From a bacterium (GTDB lineage Bacteria > Cyanobacteriota > Vampirovibrionia > Obscuribacterales > Obscuribacteraceae): DNA of 64,000 nt. A program made the translations under genes and the position numbers. Under the pieces are notes generated by a model that was not told the origin of the DNA, did not search any database, and saw only the letters and a program-made list of their open reading frames with translations. Of this stretch, positions 8,980 to 16,888 are shown in pieces; positions within the stretch are counted from its first letter, which is position 1; the number at the start of each line of letters is the position of its first letter. The stretch covers positions 1-64,000 of the forward strand of contig JAGOSY010000009.1 in NCBI GenBank assembly GCA_018062085.1, given 5' to 3'.

Positions 8980-10323
8980 CTAAGATTTCCGCGTGCCTGC
9001 CTTGCGTTTTGACTTCGATTTGTCTTGTACAGGCTTGTTTCCAGCTGTTTTTTTAGCAATGGAATCCTCAGCTCCTTCCGCTTGGTGTTTCATGGCCTCA
9101 AACCAAGCTTCTTGAGCCTTCTGCCTTGCTTCCAGTTGTACTTGCTGGCTTGTCCGAATGTACGCCTTCAGCGTCGTTCGCGTGTCGGTGTGATTGAGAG
9201 CTGCGCGCACAATCGATACGTCAGCGCCAGTGTTAGCCATTGATGATGCCAGGCTCCTGCGCAGGTCGTGAATCCACAAATCGCTCATCCCAAGCTTTTC
9301 GCGCAGTGTTTCCCAGGCATTGCCCGGATCAACCATATGTCCGGCGGCTCCTTTTCCCGGGAAGACCCAAGGGCAGTCGCGTTCAATCACTCCGGAATCT
9401 TCGAGCAGCTGTTCACGTTCTTTGAGAACCTTCTTCTCCATCTCACCGAGCGGTATTAATTGTGCGCGCTGCGTTTTCGTCTTCTCTGCGGGGATGCTCC
9501 AGGTGCCGCCCTTAAGGTCCACTTCGTCCCAGCGCATAGTCATTACGTTTGACTTGCGCGCTCCCGTCAAAAGCGAGAGCAGAATGAAATCACGCAATGT
9601 TCGTTCTCTTGAATGAATCGCAGGAATGGCTTCAAGCTCAGTCAAAAGCTTGGCTGCTTCCTTATCCGAAAGGACTCTGTCTCGCTCGTTCTCCCGGTAC
9701 AATGAGACTCCGGCAAACGGATTGTCTTTGCGCGAAATGAAATGAGTCTTGATGCCGAAGTTGAACATCGCTCGACCAAGTTGCACAGCGCGGTTTGCAC
9801 TGCCCGGGGTTTCCTCCATTGATGAATGAAGTCGGCCCGCGTCTCCGTGGGAAAACTCGTTCGCTTTTTTCTTGGCCAGGTTTTTCTTTGCGAACCAGCG
9901 TTTGAAGTTGTTCTCATTGTCTAGTACGCGCTTTCCTCTTTTCTCCAGGTGATGCTCCTTGTAATGATCGAACAGCTCCTGAAGCGTAGGCGATGACTCC
10001 TTGCGTTGCTTTTCAAAGACGTTTTCGCCGCGATTAACGCGTGCGGTCAAGTCGGCCGCTCTCGATTGGGCTTCAAGCATGATGTCGCGTAACAGCGCAT
10101 CTGGAAGCGTGTCCTCGAACTTGCAGTTCAAATCCAATACACGCCACGTCCGTTCTATTGGAAAGCGAAAGCAAAAGGCTTTTTTGCCACCCCGCCCTAC
10201 CGAAACATACAAATGAACGTCGGGAAGCACAGAAAAATATCGTTGCTTCAAATGATCGGGACACACAAGTGCCCGAATCTGCTTCGCAGTGAACTTCTTG
10301 CCCGATTTTTCGCTTTCCACCAT
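8980..10323 (-). CDS. Tyrosine recombinase (island integrase)
   Basis: This is a phage-type site-specific recombinase that inserts and excises the island. It has an N-terminal DUF4102-like arm-binding domain (~1-100), a core-binding helical domain (~110-210) and a catalytic domain (~225-410). The catalytic residues are visible: Arg in LTGARKSNVM, the HxxR box in IHDLRRSLAS, a following His in LNHTDTRTTL, and Tyr in KAYIRT. The C-terminal tail is Lys/Arg-rich. The ATG has a good ribosome site (AGGGACA). It lies 170 bases from the tRNA-fMet fragment, as expected for an integrase beside its attachment site. Length (447 aa) is normal. Confidence 0.93.
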   Translation of the reverse strand: MVESEKSGKKFTAKQIRALVCPDHLKQRYFSVLPDVHLYVSVGRGGKKAFCFRFPIERTWRVLDLNCKFEDTLPDALLRDIMLEAQSRAADLTARVNRGENVFEKQRKESSPTLQELFDHYKEHHLEKRGKRVLDNENNFKRWFAKKNLAKKKANEFSHGDAGRLHSSMEETPGSANRAVQLGRAMFNFGIKTHFISRKDNPFAGVSLYRENERDRVLSDKEAAKLLTELEAIPAIHSRERTLRDFILLSLLTGARKSNVMTMRWDEVDLKGGTWSIPAEKTKTQRAQLIPLGEMEKKVLKEREQLLEDSGVIERDCPWVFPGKGAAGHMVDPGNAWETLREKLGMSDLWIHDLRRSLASSMANTGADVSIVRAALNHTDTRTTLKAYIRTSQQVQLEARQKAQEAWFEAMKHQAEGAEDSIAKKTAGNKPVQDKSKSKRKAGTRKS

Positions 10324-10344
10324 TGTCCCTACCCAAAACCAAAC

Positions 10345-10367
10345 GCCTAACGCAATGCCTAACGCAA
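10345..10367. repeat. Tandem 11-bp direct repeats before the integrase
   Basis: GCCTAACGCAA occurs at 10345-10355 and again at 10357-10367, one base apart. They lie between the integrase start and a perfect -10 hexamer (TATAAT on the minus strand, 10372-10377). Closely spaced direct repeats at this place often bind the recombinase arm domain or an excisionase; that role is inferred. Confidence 0.6.
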
Positions 10368-10493
10368 ATCCATTATAAATCGGCCAGATCGATCAAATCC
10401 GGTCAACGAGATTAAATCGCTAAAGCCCCCCGGTGCGCAGATTCAGCGGGTTTGGTCTAGTCAAGGGAGCCACCGTCAAAATCGATATTTTTT

Positions 10494-10540
10494 GGCTCAT
10501 AACCCAAAGGTCGTAAGTTCAAATCTTACCCCCGCAACCA
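10494..10540 (+). other. Attachment site: displaced 3' fragment of tRNA-fMet(CAU)
   Basis: The fragment starts in the anticodon stem and runs to CCA. It shows the anticodon loop CTCATAA (CAU at 10498-10500), a full T arm (GTAAG, TTCAAAT, CTTAC) and an acceptor strand CCCCGCA followed by A-CCA. A72 together with A73 is the hallmark of initiator tRNA, which has a C1-A72 mismatch. No D arm or 5' acceptor strand lies upstream, and the match stops inside the anticodon stem. This is what remains when an island inserts into the anticodon region of a tRNA gene. It cannot be a working tRNA by itself. Confidence 0.8.
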
Positions 10541-10552
10541 TTTAGAACCTTG

Positions 10553-10583
10553 AAAAGGCCGGTCTTAAGCGACTGGCCTTTTT
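10553..10583 (+). terminator. Rho-independent terminator of the tRNA-fMet locus
   Basis: A 12-bp stem (AAAAGGCCGGTC pairing with GACTGGCCTTTT, one G-T wobble) encloses a six-base loop and ends in a T-run. It follows the tRNA fragment by 12 bases, so it was most likely the terminator of the original tRNA gene. Confidence 0.8.
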
Positions 10584-10634
10584 GTTATTGGGGTTAATCC
10601 GACGGATAGCTTCAAGGATGCTAGAGAAATAGTT

Positions 10635-11297
10635 ATGGCACCATCGAGTAGGGTCAAAATTTTATGGGCGACCTTGGCTCTGCTACTAGCTCTAGGCTCA
10701 TACATACTTACGATTTTGTGGCGCGTCAGTGTTGCTGAGCAAGCATTGTACGGCCGCAGTTGTCTGCTTCCTGTTTCACTCCAAATGAAACCTACCGAAG
10801 ATGAACTAGGTACGGCCACTACCTTCTGGGACAATTCGTATAGCTTCAACCAGCACGGCAAGATTGTTCACGTGCACAGCCAATTAGTTAACGGTTTCCA
10901 ACATGCTTACGGATCGGCTCTGGCAGCCTTTGAACTAGGCGTCGTGCCTGCTGATTTATTATTCCGTGCCAATGAATACGCAGAAGCTATTTTCTCGGGC
11001 CGATCAGGCAGCCAGCCCTTTTACTTAGACGCGCGCAAAGATCTGTCGAATAATGCTTTCGGTCGTAGCATTGGAGAACGCGCCAGAAAACTCGGTCTAA
11101 GTCGCGCCCCTGCCGACAAATACATGAGAGAAGAAGTGCTAAGGGCTCTGGAACAAGGTCAGGCCTTCAGCCACTGGCGCGATGCGCGCGTTCCGGCCTT
11201 GCCATCTCTAGAAGAATATGGATGCCCGGCTTTATCTCAAGTTATGGAAACGCACGGAAATATCTTCCGCATCAAAGATAAAATGCATGTGCAATAA
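10635..11297 (+). CDS. Membrane-anchored DUF6973-like protein
   Basis: One N-terminal membrane segment (about 8-30) is followed by a soluble domain. Conserved-looking phrases are GFQHAYGSALAAFELG (~86-101), containing a His-Ala-Tyr element, and DLSNNAFGRSIG (~137-148). These resemble the DUF6973 family, whose function is unknown. A catalytic role for the His and Asn residues is only a guess. It is the first host-side gene after the island boundary. The ATG has a weak ribosome site (GAGAAA). The next gene is convergent. Confidence 0.6.
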   Translation: MAPSSRVKILWATLALLLALGSYILTILWRVSVAEQALYGRSCLLPVSLQMKPTEDELGTATTFWDNSYSFNQHGKIVHVHSQLVNGFQHAYGSALAAFELGVVPADLLFRANEYAEAIFSGRSGSQPFYLDARKDLSNNAFGRSIGERARKLGLSRAPADKYMREEVLRALEQGQAFSHWRDARVPALPSLEEYGCPALSQVMETHGNIFRIKDKMHVQ

Positions 11298-11307
11298 TTT
11301 GAATCGG

Positions 11308-12594
11308 CTAATAGCACTGGTAGGATACTCCAGTCACCGAGCAATGACCACAGAAGTAGAGATAGCAGATTCCTGAGTCTCCCCACATCCATTCGCTGCC
11401 GTCTGTTAATTTCAAATCTGAATCAATCTGGGCACCGAAATACATGGTTTTCGAGCACTTGGGACATTTAAGATACTCGGTATCTTGAACCCAAGTTGGG
11501 CTTCCCCCTACTCGATGTAGATTCTCCCATGAATTACTTAAAGTGGCATCTTGTATGGTCCAGCGTGGGCCATTGTCAACGAGATTCACTTCGGTATATG
11601 CAAACGCGGGTTCGACTACTTTAGACGCTATTGGCTCACCTTCGTAAAGGTGATCTATTTCACCGCTTGGACCGTGCGCGAAGAAAAGCTCGTACATGCC
11701 GGTTTTTCCCTGGCAAGTTAGGCAAGTGACGAAAGTCAATGGAGCGTTTTTATAAAAATCGGAGAGAACAGATCTATTTGTTATTTCAATCAGACGGTAG
11801 AGTTGCTTAGAGCAAATTTTGCAGTGCGCCTCTATCAATCCACCAATTATTGCGTCGGGTCGAATTTGGCTCTGCTCCTGGAGTTGCCAGGTTGGTTGAT
11901 AGGTTTTGTCTCTCGCACCAAAAGCTGGCTCTTCCTCCGCAAAATACTCCTTCGGAAAAGCAATATGAAGAACCTCATCTGAATGAAGCTTGCAGATAGA
12001 GCTGCCATTGAGTTCTAAACCTACAGTTTCTAAGTGCAAATGGAACAGTTCCTGATTGTCGTCCGAGAAAAGTTGCGTCGCTCTAGCTTTAGAAATTGCA
12101 TCCAAAATAACCTGCTCATCTCGTGTTGCGAGCAGAAGACTAAACGCGCAAACTCGGTCTTCAAATGTTAGGGTCTCGCTAGACTCCATTTGCCGAAGGA
12201 GCCGCGTTTGATCTAGCGAACCAGAGCCGCGCCAAGCTGGTGAAGGGGCATTCCACCGATTCTTTCCGCTGATTGTAAATGTGTCCAGATATGGATGGAT
12301 AGAATCTGGTTTCTGTAGCGCTGCAAATCTAACTATTTCTTCGGCGATATGCGAATTTTGAAACATTTTGATCGCATAAGCAACCAGTAAATCCCAGTCA
12401 AAGAGAGGCATCAAACCAAGCATGCTGCTCTCGAATCGCCTACAATTCGGACTTGCGTCTAGCACGCCAATGGTAAGTTGAAGTATCTGCTCTGGGTGAG
12501 TTTTGGCAAAGCGGACTTGTAAATCACGGATGTCGAGGTCGTCTGCGCCGTTCTTGAGTTTGTTTACTATTTCTTCCAGCACGAGTGTCTCCAT
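11308..12594 (-). CDS. Zinc-ribbon protein with DUF1963-like C-terminus
   Basis: The N-terminal ~200 residues are helical and repeat-like, with no domain I can name. After that come two CxxC pairs (CKICSK and CLTCQG, about 255-300). The C-terminal ~90 residues hold a further pair (CPKC), then MYFGAQIDSD and CGHC. The order 'GGSPTWVQD..CPKCSKTM..AQIDSD..GICYLYFC' resembles DUF1963/YwqG-like proteins, often found among antitoxin and immunity genes. Eight cysteines in CxxC pairs suggest two bound zinc ions. Together with the DUF4259 gene 72 bases upstream it may form a small operon. Confidence 0.6.
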   Translation of the reverse strand: METLVLEEIVNKLKNGADDLDIRDLQVRFAKTHPEQILQLTIGVLDASPNCRRFESSMLGLMPLFDWDLLVAYAIKMFQNSHIAEEIVRFAALQKPDSIHPYLDTFTISGKNRWNAPSPAWRGSGSLDQTRLLRQMESSETLTFEDRVCAFSLLLATRDEQVILDAISKARATQLFSDDNQELFHLHLETVGLELNGSSICKLHSDEVLHIAFPKEYFAEEEPAFGARDKTYQPTWQLQEQSQIRPDAIIGGLIEAHCKICSKQLYRLIEITNRSVLSDFYKNAPLTFVTCLTCQGKTGMYELFFAHGPSGEIDHLYEGEPIASKVVEPAFAYTEVNLVDNGPRWTIQDATLSNSWENLHRVGGSPTWVQDTEYLKCPKCSKTMYFGAQIDSDLKLTDGSEWMWGDSGICYLYFCGHCSVTGVSYQCY

Positions 12595-12665
12595 CCTAAA
12601 AGTTCATTTAGTCAACTATTAAGGGAACTAAGTCAAAGCAGGCTAACAATTTTGAAAAGTCAGCA

Positions 12666-13082
12666 CTAATCAATCCAATTCGACCACCACTCTTTGAGCT
12701 CTGGCGAAATTTCAGGTCGTTCAGAGTCTGGAACACCGACACTATCCCTGCGCCTCTCTAAGACTGCAAGCTCGAAGTCCAGACCTTGACCAATCTCCGG
12801 ATCATTGTCCCACCCGCCTTCGCTCCAATACTTTTTTAGTTCAAGATTTTTAGATATACACAGCTCAAGATGGTTATCAATACTGTCTATGTTGTAAATA
12901 TAAACGTGCCCAAGAAGAATAAAAAGTGCTATGGCACTTCTAATTTCGTCACAGGTGTCATAGTCAACGGGCTTGCTTAAGGCCGTGTTTATGACCTCAT
13001 CTATCTTTGTCTGTTCAAACACCCGGTCAAACCAATCAGCAGACTGATCATTGTCCCAAGGTGCGTTACCCCAATAGCCCAT
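12666..13082 (-). CDS. DUF4259-family protein
   Basis: The N-terminus MGYWGNAPWDNDQSADWFD is the signature of DUF4259 (MGxWGxxxFDNDxAxDW). The protein is small, acidic and cytoplasmic (138 aa). Members are often found in polymorphic-toxin immunity neighbourhoods, but no biochemical activity is established. The ATG has a good ribosome site (GGAG, seven bases upstream). It lies upstream of and in line with the zinc-ribbon gene. Confidence 0.8.
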   Translation of the reverse strand: MGYWGNAPWDNDQSADWFDRVFEQTKIDEVINTALSKPVDYDTCDEIRSAIALFILLGHVYIYNIDSIDNHLELCISKNLELKKYWSEGGWDNDPEIGQGLDFELAVLERRRDSVGVPDSERPEISPELKEWWSNWID

Positions 13083-13314
13083 TTCGATTCTCCATCAGTT
13101 TGACAAAGAAATATAATCGCATATTCAGGGCGGTTCTTAGAGCACTTCGCCTCGTTTACATTTGTAGTATGTATATGGCGCATCGCCAAGTGAAGCGGCG
13201 GATGTGATGACTACAAACTTGCAGCACTTCCAGGCAATTATGATCGCTCAAAAAAAAGGAAACATGCATACCCATTAATAAATATCGGGTAGAACGTGAA
13301 CAAGAGGAAGCTCA

Positions 13315-13776
13315 ATGAACCATCTACAAGACGCCCAGCAATTAGCAATTGCGCTAATACCTAAAATAAACGCCCAGCTTGTACAGGTTGTCGAACTGCT
13401 TGTGCCTGGTGACTACAGTGCCGTCCCGAAACTTTCGAGAACGCACAAACCGCCGGCAGAGGAGCTTGCTGCTGAAGTAAATAGTTACAGACTCAAGGTG
13501 GGGCAACTGCCGGACGAAGTTTTCAGCAGAATTGCTGTCTTAAGCGCTAACGAAGATTTTGATGTTGTTGGCGGCCGAAGATGCGAGTGCGCAAATAAAC
13601 CGTTGCCGTTAGAGCTCTATTTACGCCTCGGCAATGACGATCAGTATTTCATCACTGTAGAGTGTAGCCTCTACGACATGCAAGGTGAGAAATCTGACCT
13701 TGTGCTCTTCCTCGAATATCGAGATCCCGGAAGAAATCCCTTTATTCCAGATACTATTTATCGAGGGAGTGGTTGA
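13315..13776 (+). CDS. Hypothetical protein, 153 aa
   Basis: Not recognised. A strong ribosome site (AGAGGAAG) precedes the ATG. The protein is soluble and acidic, with no signal peptide or membrane segment. The N-terminal half is helical (QQLAIALIPKINAQLVQVVELL); the second half looks beta-rich (PLELYLRLGNDDQYFITVECSLYD would fit a small sheet). The gene sits alone between the divergent DUF4259 gene and a tRNA-like scar, so it is probably accessory. Confidence 0.6.
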   Translation: MNHLQDAQQLAIALIPKINAQLVQVVELLVPGDYSAVPKLSRTHKPPAEELAAEVNSYRLKVGQLPDEVFSRIAVLSANEDFDVVGGRRCECANKPLPLELYLRLGNDDQYFITVECSLYDMQGEKSDLVLFLEYRDPGRNPFIPDTIYRGSG

Positions 13777-13850
13777 TTGGGTTTGAAAGTCATGCTGCTA
13801 AAAACGTGCTATCAACAGACAATATTTAAAATTACGCGGACCGTAACTAA

Positions 13851-13925
13851 AATTGATTAGCCCAATACTAACCGAGCTATTCATTTACACCGAGGGGGTT
13901 GGGAGTTCGAGTCTCTCATCGCCCA
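13851..13925 (+). pseudogene. Decayed tRNA-Val(UAC)-like sequence, probable attachment scar
   Basis: The 3' half is well preserved: anticodon loop TTTACAC (UAC at 13886-13888), T arm GGGAG/TTCGAGT/CTCTC, acceptor strand ATCGCCC and A. The 5' half is damaged. GATTAGC is recognisable, but the first three acceptor pairs fail and the anticodon stem has two mismatches. It should not fold as a functional tRNA. Either the 3' half is an attachment-site copy left by an element, or this is a dying tRNA gene. CCA is not encoded (AGA follows). Confidence 0.6.
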
Positions 13926-14371
13926 AGACTTTCGGGACTTTGGAAAAACCCATCCCAACAATATCCCAACTTTTCCCCGGAAAAGATTGGCATGATAAGA
14001 AAACGTTAGTAATGCTCTTTAGGGCGATCGAGCGTTTAATTGATGAACTAAGAAAGGCCTGCATTTATTGCAGGTCTTTTGGTTTCTTTCTATTGATAAA
14101 GTTGCACCACATTAGGTGCAGGTTCGTTTGTCTTATTTACTGAAACGTGTTGGAGCTAGTGCAATCAACTAGCACCGTGATGGTGGGCAGGGTTGATACC
14201 AATTCGTATTTATCCCACCGAGATGCCATACAAATGCCCAAGTTTCAAAGCTACTATTAGGACCTCTTCCGCGATACAAGGTTCGCCAATGGTAGGACCA
14301 AATCAGTAGTCACCGAAGCACGACAAATTATTCAGAAGGGTCGTCAACCGATTGCAAGGAAAAGCATCACA
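13926..14371. other. Intergenic stretch downstream of the tRNA-Val scar
   Basis: Nothing convincing is encoded here. The + frame that runs from 13853 into this stretch begins inside the tRNA-like sequence, so I treat it as chance. The sequence includes a short palindrome (CTTTTCC/GGAAAAG, about 13970-13987) and one terminator-like hairpin. It may be eroded element sequence. Confidence 0.4.
14053..14080 (+). terminator. Rho-independent terminator
   Basis: A 10-bp stem (AAAGGCCTGC with GCAGGTCTTT, one G-T pair) and a seven-base loop are followed by T-rich sequence (TTTTGGTTTCTTTC). It lies about 130 bases beyond the tRNA-Val-like sequence and may have belonged to that transcription unit. Confidence 0.6.
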
Positions 14372-14491
14372 ATGGACATAGAGAAAAAAGCAGAACGGGT
14401 GACTGAATTAGCCTTAGCGGGGCAAGGTTGTGCGGTTTGGGATGAAATTAGCGCCATGAGTCGATCAGAATTGGTGGAAACTTTGAATTGA
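14372..14491 (+). CDS. Possible 39-residue protein or gene remnant
   Basis: A short open frame from ATG encodes MDIEKKAERVTELALAGQGC and continues AVWDEISAMSRSELVETLN. The composition is protein-like (amphipathic helix, few rare residues), but only a weak AAGG-like ribosome site (AAGGAAAAGCATCACA) precedes it. It may be the remaining end of a larger gene in a decaying region. Confidence 0.3.
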   Translation: MDIEKKAERVTELALAGQGCAVWDEISAMSRSELVETLN

Positions 14492-14730
14492 GCTCAAAAT
14501 AAGTCAGCCAATGCCAATCCTAAGGAATTGCGGAATCTGCCAGCAATTGTTGTTGAAGCAGAATCGTTTCTTGGCAATACCTGGTACCGCCTGAGCGTCG
14601 TTAGTGACAAGGGTAATAATGAGAAGAGAGAAATTCTTAAGGGTGGCGCCAGTGATTATTTGCCAGACCGGCACGAGTGTGTCAATTTGCTGAAGCCCAG
14701 TGATAGCGGTAAATAGCGCTAAAGTGAAAA

Positions 14731-14778
14731 ACTGCCAGATGGAGCGGATATCCTTCTTTCGCGGCAATTTAATCTTGG
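14731..14778. repeat. Composite of two short repeats also found at 19.0 and 19.9 kb
   Basis: Bases 14731-14757 match 19016-19042 (27 bases, one mismatch), and 14757-14778 match 19947-19968 (22 bases, exact). On the minus strand the first piece encodes KDIRSIWQ in both places. The two matched pieces are adjacent here but about 900 bases apart at the other locus, as if an internal deletion had joined them. A minus frame (14504-14767) runs through it, but I could not support it as a gene. Confidence 0.6.
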
Positions 14779-14788
14779 CGGCATAACA

Positions 14789-15838
14789 CTATTTCTGTTT
14801 CCGCAACTCGGAGGCTTCTCTGACTTTTCCTAGCTTTTCTAGACAGTCTGCATAGTTCAATTTGACCGTTTGCGCCTGCTCTTTCATATTTGCCCCCTCA
14901 AGAATCGAGATAGCTTGCTTGAAGCAGGAAGCAGCCTGGTCGCATTTGCCTTGCTTGAACAATGCCACCGCTAGTCCATTTTGCGTCGCGGCCCTATTGG
15001 GAGCGCCCCCAGGCAGCTTGGAAGACATAGCTGCTAACCGGCGAAAAGTCGATTCCGCTAGAGCATAGTCTTTCGTCTTCATGGCGAACCGCCCCTGCTG
15101 GTTGAGAAAATTTGCTGACCATGGGCTTTCCGATCCGAAACGGCGATCTAGATCTGCCAGTTCCGCTTTGTAGAAGTTCTTCCCTTCCTTTGCTCTTTTC
15201 GGGTCGCAATAGAAATCGCACAAGAAGTCTAAGCGCCGGAAGTAACACTCGGGATTTTTGTCATTTTTGAAGCAGGTAAGCGACTGTCGGTATAGAGACT
15301 CCGCCTCCGCAGGCCGCTTGAGTGTCATCATATTTTCGCCAAGATTTTCCGCTGTGATGCCAACTAGAGTTGGCGTCACTTCAGGCAGAGTTTGCCGCAT
15401 ATCTAGTGCCCGTTTGAGATATGTCGTAGCCTCTGTGTGCTTTCCCGAAATATCTAGATAGCTTCCTAGCTGGTGGTAGTCATAAGCAACATCGGCGTGC
15501 CTCTCGCCGTGCACTTTGATGTCAATATCAAGGGCGCGTTTGCTCACGACAATCGTTTTCGCCCAATCTTTGCGCTGTGCATAAACGACACCAAGATTAA
15601 CCAGACTTTCGCCAACGCGGCGGTCGTTCTTGCCAAACTTCTCCGCCTCCACAAGAGATTTGTCTAGCAGCTGCTCTGCGCGCTGCCATTGCTTCTGGCG
15701 GATCGCGTTAATACCATCATCGAGGAGCTGAGCGAATGCTCTGTCATCAGCAGCTAGACAAACCTGCTGTGCGAACGCGAAACAGACACAAAGTGCCATT
15801 AGCGCTCGCAACACACGTGGTGGCAAAGATGATTTCAT
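14789..15838 (-). CDS. Secreted TPR protein
   Basis: A signal peptide (hydrophobic ~10-27, ending QVCLA|ADD) is followed by tetratricopeptide repeats of the Kinesin-light-chain type. Units are visible as LVNLGVVYAQRKDWAKTI, YDYHQLGSYLDISGKHTEA, AENLGENMMTLKRPAEAESL and, near the C-terminus, NGLAVALFKQGKCDQA. Such proteins act as scaffolds outside the cytoplasmic membrane; partner unknown. The ATG has a good ribosome site (AAGGACTGATACT). It is monocistronic and divergent from the TPR/SAF gene. Confidence 0.8.
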   Translation of the reverse strand: MKSSLPPRVLRALMALCVCFAFAQQVCLAADDRAFAQLLDDGINAIRQKQWQRAEQLLDKSLVEAEKFGKNDRRVGESLVNLGVVYAQRKDWAKTIVVSKRALDIDIKVHGERHADVAYDYHQLGSYLDISGKHTEATTYLKRALDMRQTLPEVTPTLVGITAENLGENMMTLKRPAEAESLYRQSLTCFKNDKNPECYFRRLDFLCDFYCDPKRAKEGKNFYKAELADLDRRFGSESPWSANFLNQQGRFAMKTKDYALAESTFRRLAAMSSKLPGGAPNRAATQNGLAVALFKQGKCDQAASCFKQAISILEGANMKEQAQTVKLNYADCLEKLGKVREASELRKQK

Positions 15839-16037
15839 AGTATCAGTCCTTCATGAGCATAACGAGGTCTAAGATTAACATCTGTCGGGCAGAAGAATGT
15901 TTTTGTGCTGTACCGAATTGCCCTTCTTGTTAGCTGAACTCTCAAGAATTCATTTTCCTTTGACCAGCTCTGCCAGTGTATTTTTACAAGAGCATCTCAG
16001 ATAGAATATATAGCCAATAAAAGCCTGGACAACTAAC

Positions 16038-16838
16038 GTGCCCGAAAACTGGGAACTACTGAAAATTTGCGCTGAGAATGCCGCGGCGACCAAGCACTAC
16101 GCCGATGCGGAGAACTTTATGTGGCAGGCCGTTGAGGAAGCGGCGAAAGGTAAGTCGTTACTAGTCGTAGCGCTATGCCTAGACTATCTAGGGGATCTCT
16201 ATTGCCAGCAGAACCAACTCACCCATGCAGAATCGATCTATAACGACTGTCTAGATAAACAGATAACGGCTCTAGGGCTAGATCACCCCGAGCTGTCGTT
16301 TATCCTCAACAAGCTCGCCCAATGCCAATGTCTACAAAACAAGCTGAAAGAGTCAGAAGATAGTTTAAAACAGGCCCTGCTCATAAATCTCATAGCCCAT
16401 GGCCCGAACCATCCGCAGACCCGATGGACCATAAAAAATATGGAAGACGTCTATCGGCGTCAAAACAAAATATTTGACATACAAGCGGTTAGTAGTTGGG
16501 GCAATGTACCAGCCCCAGACAAATCTAGAACCATAGAAGCCTTAATTTGCAAAACCTGCCACCGCCCCTATCAGGGGGCACAGTGCAGCACTTGCACCCA
16601 ACTTCGCATGGCTGCCATACCGAGCTTTGATAACGAACTAGAACGGCTTGCTGTGGTATGTGCCACCAAAGATATTAGAGCCGGATCGATCATAATCTTG
16701 AGTTCTGTTCACTTAGATTTTCGCATGGTAGCAAAATCAGACTGCTTGAAAAATGTCAAACAAGCACTAGGCCGATCAGCCAAACGTTTATTGAGAGAGG
16801 GCCAAGCTTTAAAGGCCTCTGATTTAGAAGAACTTTGA
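16038..16838 (+). CDS. TPR, zinc-knuckle and SAF-like fusion protein
   Basis: Residues ~5-145 are three or four TPR units (for example LDYLGDLYCQQNQLTHAE). A CxxC...CxxC zinc knuckle follows, with cysteines at 171, 174, 183 and 186. Residues ~205-266 have the SAF-domain pattern: VVCATKDIRAGSIIILSSV, then GRSAKRLLREGQALKASDLE. SAF domains occur in CpaB/FlgA-type and antifreeze-like proteins. There is no signal peptide, so it should be cytoplasmic. It starts at GTG. The domain combination is one I do not recognise as a named family; function unknown. Confidence 0.65.
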   Translation: MPENWELLKICAENAAATKHYADAENFMWQAVEEAAKGKSLLVVALCLDYLGDLYCQQNQLTHAESIYNDCLDKQITALGLDHPELSFILNKLAQCQCLQNKLKESEDSLKQALLINLIAHGPNHPQTRWTIKNMEDVYRRQNKIFDIQAVSSWGNVPAPDKSRTIEALICKTCHRPYQGAQCSTCTQLRMAAIPSFDNELERLAVVCATKDIRAGSIIILSSVHLDFRMVAKSDCLKNVKQALGRSAKRLLREGQALKASDLEEL

Positions 16839-16888
16839 AATGGTGCTCAATTGCTGTCTTCATGATTGGCCTCAGTCATCTGTGATCG

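Larger units (their letters stand above)
1..10540. mobile_element. Integrated genomic island, right end (partial)
   Basis: The segment carries a type I restriction-modification operon and a tyrosine recombinase, and ends at a 3' fragment of a tRNA-fMet gene. This is the usual layout of an island inserted into a tRNA gene: integrase next to the attachment site, cargo behind it. The tRNA fragment reads rightward and keeps its own terminator, so it should be the displaced host end. The reconstituted full tRNA should then lie beyond the left edge. That the island continues past base 1 is inferred. Confidence 0.65.

Noticed and set aside
13853..14143. A + strand open frame of 96 codons
   Set aside because: It begins inside the tRNA-Val-like sequence, has no ribosome site and runs through a terminator hairpin.
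14504..14767. A minus frame with a hydrophobic stretch, continuing the frame of the TPR gene beyond its stop
   Set aside because: It has only a TTG start without ribosome site and overlaps the composite repeat. Readthrough of the TPR stop is possible but unsupported.
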